Assembly: GCA_036785325.1 (NCBI GenBank) | Contig: JAXIVH010000042.1 | Coordinates: forward strand, 2,100,989-2,164,988 | DNA: 64,000 nucleotides | From: Urophycis tenuis | Taxonomy: Eukaryota; Chordata; Actinopteri; Gadiformes; Phycidae | Direction: 5' to 3' | In this document: one piece after another, positions 57,419 through 64,000 of the stretch | Layout of the letters: each line of letters begins with the position of its first letter | How positions within the stretch are numbered: the first letter of the stretch is position 1 | Notes under the pieces: generated by a model | Told to the model about the DNA's origin: nothing | Databases searched by the model: none | What the model saw: only the letters and a program-made list of their open reading frames with translations | Made by a program: the position numbers and the translations under genes

Positions 57419-60194
57419 AAGTTTTCCGGATGAAATGCATGCTGAGTAATTGTCTTCTTCCTCCAATATGTCAAGTGTAGGTTAAGGTTAGGGTAGATTT
57501 AGGGGTAGAGTTAGCAGTTAACCTTAACGTTAGGTTTGAAGTAAATGGGAGGGGTTGCGGTTAGGGTTAAGGTTAGGGCTGAGGTTAGGGTTAGGTATAA
57601 GGTTACGGTTTAGGGTTAAGGTTAGGGTTAAGGTTAGGGTTACGGTTAGGGCTAAGGTTAGGGCTAAGGTTAGAGTAAGGGTTAGGGTTAGCGTTACGGT
57701 TAGGGTAAGGTTAGGGTTAGGGTTAGAGGTTAGGGTTTAGGGGTTAGGGTTAAGATGAGGGCTGAGGTTAGGGTTAAGGTTAGGGCTGAGGTTAGGGTTA
57801 GGTTTAAGGTTAGGGATAAGGTTAGGGTTGGGGTTACGGCTGAGATTGGGGTTAAGGTTAGGGTTGAGGTTAGGGTTAGTGTTATGGATAAGGTTAGGTT
57901 AAGTGTTAGGGCCAAGGTTAGGGTTAAGGTTATGGTTAAGATTAGGGTTAGGGCTAGAATTAGGGTTAGGGCTAAGGTTAGGGTTAGGGTTATGGCTGAG
58001 GTTAGGGTTAAGGTTAGGTTTGAGGTTAGTGTTAAGGTTAGGGCCAAGGTTAGGGTTAGGGTTAAGGTTAGGGTTAGGGCTAAGGTTAGGGTTAGGGTTA
58101 TGGCTGAGGCTAGGGTTAGGGCTAAAGTTAGGGCAAAGGTCAGAGTTAGGGTTAGCGTTAGAGTTAGGGTAGGGTTAGTGTTGGAGGTTAGGGTAGGCTT
58201 AGGGTTAGAGTTAGAGTAGGGGTTAGGGTTAGAGTTAGAGTAGGGGTTAGGGTTAGTGTTAAGGCTAAGGTTAGGGGTTGAGGTTAGTGTTAAGATTAGG
58301 GCCAAGGTAAGGGTTAGTGTTAGGGTTGAGTTAGGGTTAGGGCTAAGGTTAGGCCTATGGTTAGGGTTGGGGTTGAGGTTATCCCTAGGGTTAGAGTTAG
58401 AGCTAGAGATTGAGGAAGGTAGAGTCAAGGTGAGACAGTCTGTACGGACTGAACTCACCCCCGCCGGATCGGGCTAGTACACTCTATCTCCCCCAACTCC
58501 CTCATTTCCATGAGGGAAGACAGGGGAGAAGAGATGGGAGGAGTATATATATTTAATATATATTTTTTTTAGTAAATAAATACATCGAGAGACTCACAGC
58601 TGGAGTGGCTTTTAATCTTTGTATTCAAGGTTGTTCCTCCTCTTTTGATTCCTCGCTGGTGGTGCGTCGTCTCCACCTAGTGGTCGTTTTGTGAAGAAGA
58701 GTTATAGAAATAGAAATAGAAATACTCTATTGTTCCCAGGTTGGGAAATTGCATTAATAGGTAAGTAATAATAATAATAATAGGTAATTGCAATAGTTGG
58801 TAAGGTAATCTATATTTAATTTATTTATTTATATTTGTATATTTATTTAGTCTATTTATTTATTCATTTTTGTTTATTTATTTATTTAGATAAAGAGGAT
58901 CACAGCTGGAGTGAGTTTTTAGTCTTTGTGTTAAAGGCTGGTTGCCTTCTTTTGATTCTTCAGTGGTGGTCCATCGCCTCCATCTAGTGGTCGTTTTGTG
59001 AATAACAGTTGGTAAGGTAATATAAATGGGTTGTGTAGAGAGCCCGTTCTTTCGATGGCCCTGGCTCGGTTAGGTTCGTTAGAGTTATCTCGATGACCCC
59101 CCCCACCTCATCCAACGACTCGGTAGTTGAATAGGGGATCAAAGGCAGTTGCACTCGCCAATATCTAGTCATCCGCAGCTCTCTTTTCCCATATTACCAA
59201 GAATGAAGTAAAACGAAATGGTTATCTGTCTTGTTGTGATATAACCGCTGATTTGGAGATATAGACTTGTTTTTCCTTTTCCCAAAGGTTTTCTTTGTTC
59301 CAAGATGGAGGTCAATCTAGTTTGATTGAAGGTACTTCCAATGCATTGGTATATTTACTTATTTGAATAAAGACGAGTCACAGCTGGAGTGAGACTTTTC
59401 TTTTCCATTTCTATTTTAGTATAAACGTGCTATCGAAATATTAGGACACGTCATCAGTAGTGGACCCTGGGATCATAGGGTGTTTCTGGCCATTGTCACT
59501 ATACACCCTCACCCAAGGGAGGCCCCCCCGAGAGTGATCAATTCTCAAGGTGTGTCGTTTCCGAAATGGAATTGGTATTGGGTTTAAACTTTTTTAGGAG
59601 TGATCATTTGTTGAGGTAACGTCGAGGTAAGTAAAGGTAAGTAAAACACTTTTTAGGATACATTGTTTTGGTTATGGAGAGGAGGGGGCACATACTTACC
59701 CCCTGACCAGCACAAACCAGTTGTTAACACCGCTAGGTAGCCCTGGTTTGGCCAATCAGGGCCGGAGCTTGGTTCTTGTCCTCTGTTGGGTCCAGATAAA
59801 CTAGCAGAAAACTGGGGTCACGAAGGACCGAGGCCAGCCGTGACAAAGCACTGCCTCCACGGTCCCCCAATGCAGCTATCCTCAGCGATGGGTGTCCAGA
59901 CCTAGGAAAGACCAAGACCAGCCCCGACCAGCGGTGCCTTCCCAGTCGGTCCCAGGGTAGGAAAGGCCAAGGCCAGCCGCGACTAAGCACTGCCTCCCTG
60001 GCCCCTCCAGGACCCCATGCCGAACAGCCTGTTAATAACAATTCCTGTGCCCCATACACCGCGCGACTACAGAGATTGTGTAGGAAGTTGACCTTAGAGA
60101 AGACTCAATGGCTTACTTTCCTCACCCAAAACAACAATTTCTTGGGGTAGTCTATTCTCGCCGTAGGTACTCTGGTAATGGGTTTTTTTGTGAA
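57419..60194 (+). repeat. Satellite unit U24, long class (2776 bp)
   Basis: Telomere-like block 57479-58408. AGGTCAGAG (C at 58141) is shared with U23. GCATGCTGAGTAATTG near 57440 weakens the ZNF143-like motif, and GGTTAGGGTTTAGGGG near 57733 is private. It is the only long unit with the PmeI-type A (59588), paired with A at 59798. The - strand frame is 59733-60059. Confidence 0.97.
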
Positions 60195-62978
60195 AAGTTT
60201 TCCGGATGAAATGCATGCTGGGTAATTGTCTTCTTCCTCCAATATGTCAAGTGTAGGTTAAGGTTAGGGTAGATTTAGGGGTAGAGTTAGCAGTTAACCT
60301 TAACGTTAGGTTTGAAGTAAATGGGAGGGGTTGCGGTTAGGGTTAAGGTTAGGGCTGAGGTTAGGGTTAGGTATAAGGTTACGGTTTAGGGTTAAGGTTA
60401 GGGTTAAGGTTAGGGTTACGGTTAGGGCTAAGGTTAGGGCTAAGGTTAGAGTAAGGGTTAGGGTTAGCGTTACGGTTAGGGTAAGGTTAGGGTTAGGGTT
60501 AGAGGTTAGGGGTTAGGGGTTAGGGTTAAGATGAGGGCTGAGGTTAGGGTTAAGGTTAGGGCTGAGGTTAGGGTTAGGTTTAAGGTTAGGGATAAGGTTA
60601 GGGTTGGGGTTACGGCTGAGATTGGGGTTAAGGTTAGGGTTGAGGTTAGGGTTAGTGTTGTGGATAAGGTTAGGTTAAGTGTTAGGGCCAAGGTTAGGGT
60701 TAAGGTTATGGTTAAGATTAGGGTTAGGGCTAGAATTAGGGTTAGGGCTAAGGTTAGGGTTAGGGTTATGGCTGAGGTTAGGGTTAAGGTTAGGTTTGAG
60801 GTTAGTGTTAAGGTTAGGGCCAAGGTTAGGGTTAGAGTTAAGGTTAGGGTTAGGGCTAAGGTTAGGGTTAGGGTTATGGCTGAGGCTAGGGTTAGGGCTA
60901 AAGTTAGGGCAAAGGTTAGAGTTAGGGTTAGCGTTAGAGTTAGGGTAGGGTTAGTGTTGGAGGTTAGGGTAGGCTTAGGGTTAGAGTTAGAGTAGGGGTT
61001 AGGGTTAGAGTTAGAGTAGGGGTTAGGGTTAGTGTTAAGGCTAAGGTTAGGGGTTGAGGTTAGTGTTAAGATTAGGGCCAAGGTAAGGGTTAGTGTTAGG
61101 GTTGAGTTAGGGTTAGGGCTAAGGTTAGGCCTATGGTTAGGGTTGTGGTTGAGGTTATCCCTAGGGTTAGAGTTAGAGCTAGAGATTGAGGAAGGTAGAG
61201 TCAAGGTGAGACAGTCTGTACGGACTGAACTCACCCCCGCCGGATCGGGCTAGTACACTCTATCTCCCCCAACTCCCTCATTTCCATGAGGGAAGACAGG
61301 GGAGAAGAGATGGGAGGAGTATATATATTTAATATATATTTTTTTAGTAAATAAATACATCGAGAGACTCACAGCTGGAGTGGCTTTTAATCTTTGTATT
61401 CAAGGTTGTTCCTCCTCTTTTGATTCCTCGCTGGTGGTGCGTCGTCTCCACCTAGTGGTCGTTTTGTGAAGAAGAGTTATAGAAATAGAAATAGAAATAC
61501 TCTATTGTTCCCAGGTTGGGAAATTGCATTAATAGGTAAGTAATAATAATAATAACAATAATAATAGGTAATTGCAATAGTTGGTAAGGTAATCTATATT
61601 TAATTTATTTATTTATATTTGTATATTTATTTAGTCTATTTATTTATTCATTTTTGTTTATTTATTTATTTAGATAAAGAGGATCACAGCTGGAGTGAGT
61701 TTTTAGTCTTTGTGTTAAAGGCTGGTTGCCTTCTTTTGATTCTTCAGTGGTGGTCCATCGCCTCCATCTAGTGGTCGTTTTGTGAATAACAGTTGGTAAG
61801 GTAATATAAATGGGTTGTGTAGAGAGCCCGTTCTTTCGATGGCCCTGGCTCGGTTAGGTTCGTTAGAGTTATCTCGATGACCCCCCCAACCTCATCCAAC
61901 GACTCGGTAATTGAATAGGGGATCAAAGGCAGTTGCACTCGCCAATATCTAGTCATCCGCAGCTCTCTTTTCCCATATTACCAAGAATGAAGTAAAACGA
62001 AATGGTTATCTGTCTTGTTGTGATATAACCGCTGATTTGGAGATATAGACTTGTTTTTCCTTTTCCCAAAGGTTTTTTTTGTTCCAAGATGGAGGTCAAT
62101 CTAGTTTGATTGAAGGTACTTCCAATGCATTGGTATATTTACTTATTTGAATAAAGACGAGTCACGGCTGGAGTGAGACTTTTCTTTTCCATTTCTATTT
62201 AAGTATAAACGTGCTATCGAAATATTAGGACACGTCATCAGCAGTGGACCCTGGGATCATAGGGTGTTTCTGGCCATTGTCACTATACACCCTCACCCAA
62301 GGGAGGCCCCCCCGAGAGTGATCAATTCTCAAGGTGTGTCGTTTCCGAAATGGAATTGGTATTGGGTTTAAGCTTTTTTAGGAGTGATCATTTGTTGAGG
62401 TAACGTCGAGGTAAGTAAAGGTAAGTAAAACACTTTTTAGGATACATTGTTTTGGTTATGGAGAGGAGGGGGCACATACTTACCCCCTGACCAGCACAAA
62501 CCAGTTGTTAACACCGCTAGGTAGCCCTGGTTTGGCCAATCAGGGCCGGAGCTTGGTTCTTGTCCTCTGTTGGGTCCAGATGAACTAGCAGAAAACTGGG
62601 GTCACGAAGGACCGAGGCCAGCCGTGACAAAGCACTGCCTCCACGGTCCCCCAATGCAGCTATCCTCAGCGATGGGTGTCCAGACCTAGGAAAGACCAAG
62701 ACCAGCCCCGACCAGCGGTGCCTTCCCAGTCGGTCCCAGGGTAGGAAAGGCCAAGGCCAGCCGCGACTAAGCACTGCCTCCCTGGCCCCTCCAGGACCCC
62801 ATGCCGAACAGCCTGTTAATAACAATTCCTGTGCCCCATACACCGCGCGACTACAGAGATTGTGTAGGAAGTTGACCTTAGAGAAGACTCAATGGCTTAC
62901 TTTCCTCACCCAAAACAACAATTTCTTGGGGTAGTCTATTCTCGCCGTAGGTACTTCGGTAATGGGTTTTTTTGTGAA
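60195..62978 (+). repeat. Satellite unit U25, long class (2784 bp), most diverged
   Basis: Telomere-like block 60255-61184. More private changes than its neighbours: GTTGTGGAT near 60660, GGGTTGTGGTTGAGG near 61145, CCCCCCCAACC (seven C), CGGTAATTG near 61910, TCACGGCTGG in module C near 62162 (E-box lost), TTTAAGTAT near 62200 and CAGCAGTGG near 62241. It retains the (TAA)n tract with CAA, as in U1, U5 and U6. The - strand frame is 62517-62843. Confidence 0.97.
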
Positions 62979-64000
62979 AAGTTTTCCGGATGAAATGCAT
63001 GCTGGGTAATTGTCTTCTTCCTCCAATATGTCAAGTGTAGGTTAAGGTTAGGGTAGATTTAGGGGTAGAGTTAGCAGTTAACCTTAACGTTAGGTTTGAA
63101 GTAAATGGGAGGGGTTGCGGTTAGGGTTAAGGTTAGGGCTGAGGTTAGGGTTAGGTATAAGGTTACGGTTTAGGGTTAAGGTTAGGGTTAAGGTTAGGGT
63201 TACGGTTAGGGCTAAGGTTAGGGCTAAGGTTAGAGTAAGGGTTAGGGTTAGCGTTACGGTTAGGGTAAGGTTAGGGTTAGGGTTAGAGGTTAGGGGTTAG
63301 GGGTTAGGGTTAAGATGAGGGCTGAGGTTAGGGTTAAGGTTAGGGCTGAGGGTAGGGTTAGGTTTAAGGTTAGGGATAAGGTTAGGGTTGGGGTTACGGC
63401 TGAGATTGGGGTTAAGGTTAGGGTTGAGGTTAGGGTTAGTGTTATGGATAAGGTTAGGTTAAGTGTTAGGGCCAAGGTTAGGGTTAAGGTTATGGTTAAG
63501 ATTAGGGTTAGGGCTAGAATTAGGGTTAGGGCTAAGGTTAGGGTTAGGGTTATGGCTGAGGTTAGGGTTAAGGTTAGGTTTGAGGTTAGTGTTAAGGTTA
63601 GGGCCAAGGTTAGGGTTAGGGTTAAGGTTAGGGTTAGGGCTAAGGTTAGGGTTAGGGTTATGGCTGAGGCTAGGGTTAGGGCTAAAGTTAGGGCAAAGGT
63701 TAGAGTTAGGGTTAGCGTTAGAGTTAGGGTAGGGTTAGTGTTGGAGGTTAGGGTAGGCTTAGGGTTAGAGTTAGAGTAGGGGTTAGGGTTAGTGTTAAGG
63801 CTAAGGTTAGGGGTTGAGGTTAGTGTTAAGATTAGGGCCAAGGTAAGGGTTAGTGTTAGGGTTGAGTTAGGGTTAGGGCTAAGGTTAGGCCTATGGTTAG
63901 GGTTGGGTTCGTTAGAGTTATCTCGATGACCCCCCCCACCTCATCCAACGACTCGGTAGTTGAATAGGGGATCAAAGGCAGTTGCACTCGCCAATATCTA
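62979..64000 (+). repeat. Satellite unit U26, short class, truncated by window end
   Basis: Telomere-like block 63039-63907, followed by the short-class junction and 93 bp of the non-telomeric part. A 24-bp duplicate segment present in other units (GGGTTAGAGTTAGAG... type) is missing near 63785. The early GAGGGTAGG and late GTTAGTGTTAAGG alleles match U2, U3 and U6-U10. Confidence 0.96.

Larger units (their letters stand above)
1..64000 (+). repeat. Composite telomere-like satellite array, 25 full units plus one partial
   Basis: The anchor AAGTTTTCCGGATG recurs at 1, 2786, 4811, 6884, 8946, 11725, 14510, 16583, 18651, 20724, 22785, 25562, 28338, 31107, 33885, 36656, 39432, 42208, 44988, 47061, 49134, 51913, 54643, 57419, 60195 and 62979. 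Unit lengths fall into about 2.77-2.79 kb (L) and about 2.03-2.07 kb (S), with one 2730-bp outlier. Order is L S S S L L S S S S L L L L L L L L S S L L L L L S. All units run the same way, and by eye they differ by scattered single substitutions and short indels. No unique flank is visible at either end, so the array continues beyond the window. Homogeneity this high implies recent amplification or ongoing conversion. Confidence 0.98.

Noticed and set aside
1..64000. CRISPR array, prokaryotic genes or mobile element with transposase or reverse transcriptase
   Set aside because: Repeats are kilobase-scale and near identical throughout with no spacers. No catalytic motifs, long enzyme-like frame or flanking target-site duplications are visible.

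Overview
The window is one uninterrupted tandem array of a composite satellite. It holds 25 complete units and one truncated unit, all in the same orientation, and I see no unique sequence. Each unit joins a degenerate telomere-like block (TTAGGG-type hexamers on the + strand, about 0.85-0.93 kb) to about 1.1-1.8 kb of non-telomeric DNA. The TTAGGG-type repeats, the (TTTA)n/(TAA)n microsatellites, splice-donor-like GTAAGT sites, CTCF-, ETS- and ZNF143-like motifs and the absence of any compact gene set point to an animal nucleus. A vertebrate such as a fish is plausible, but this is inference and I cannot name the species. The array could be subtelomeric, interstitial or from a repeat-rich (sex, B or micro-) chromosome.

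Units start at the anchor AAGTTTTCCGGATG and come in two classes. Long units (L, about 2.77-2.79 kb) are U1, U5, U6, U11-U18 and U21-U25. Short units (S, about 2.03-2.07 kb) are U2-U4, U7-U10, U19, U20 and U26 (cut by the window end). Every S unit has the same 711-bp deletion junction, so S arose once and was then amplified. Layout of an L unit, using U1: anchor with ETS- and ZNF143-like motifs (1-40); 10-bp inverted repeat (63-110); telomere-like block (61-990); 31-bp near-palindrome (1011-1041); AT-rich stretch (1127-1161); module A with a CTCF-like site (1156-1280); three microsatellites (1285-1480); module B with a CTCF-like site (1479-1600); C-run (1687-1695); unrecognised sequence (1749-1956); module C (1957-1995); tandem + strand splice-donor-like sites (2215-2234); a - strand donor-like site (2283-2295); a GC-rich segment with a 108-codon - strand frame (2291-2690); and a spacer to the next anchor. 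S units lack everything from U1 position 954 to 1664.

I support no conventional protein-coding gene, rRNA, tRNA, CRISPR array or transposase. Long frames in the telomere-like blocks (Val-Arg, Leu-Gly or Leu-Thr dipeptides) are artefacts of a 6-bp period. The 108-codon - strand frame is open in 24 of 25 units, but its substitutions do not show selection.

The most informative content is array history. There are shared private variants at fixed offsets (6926, 2776, 2073 and 13840 bp), two four-gamete violations inside the unit, and a deletion that removes exactly one hairpin. Together they record unequal exchange, conversion and slippage in a young, still homogenising satellite. The arrangement of a GC-rich segment and promoter-like motifs just upstream of G-strand telomere-like repeats resembles the layout of subtelomeric TERRA promoters. 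That is the one functional hypothesis I think deserves testing.
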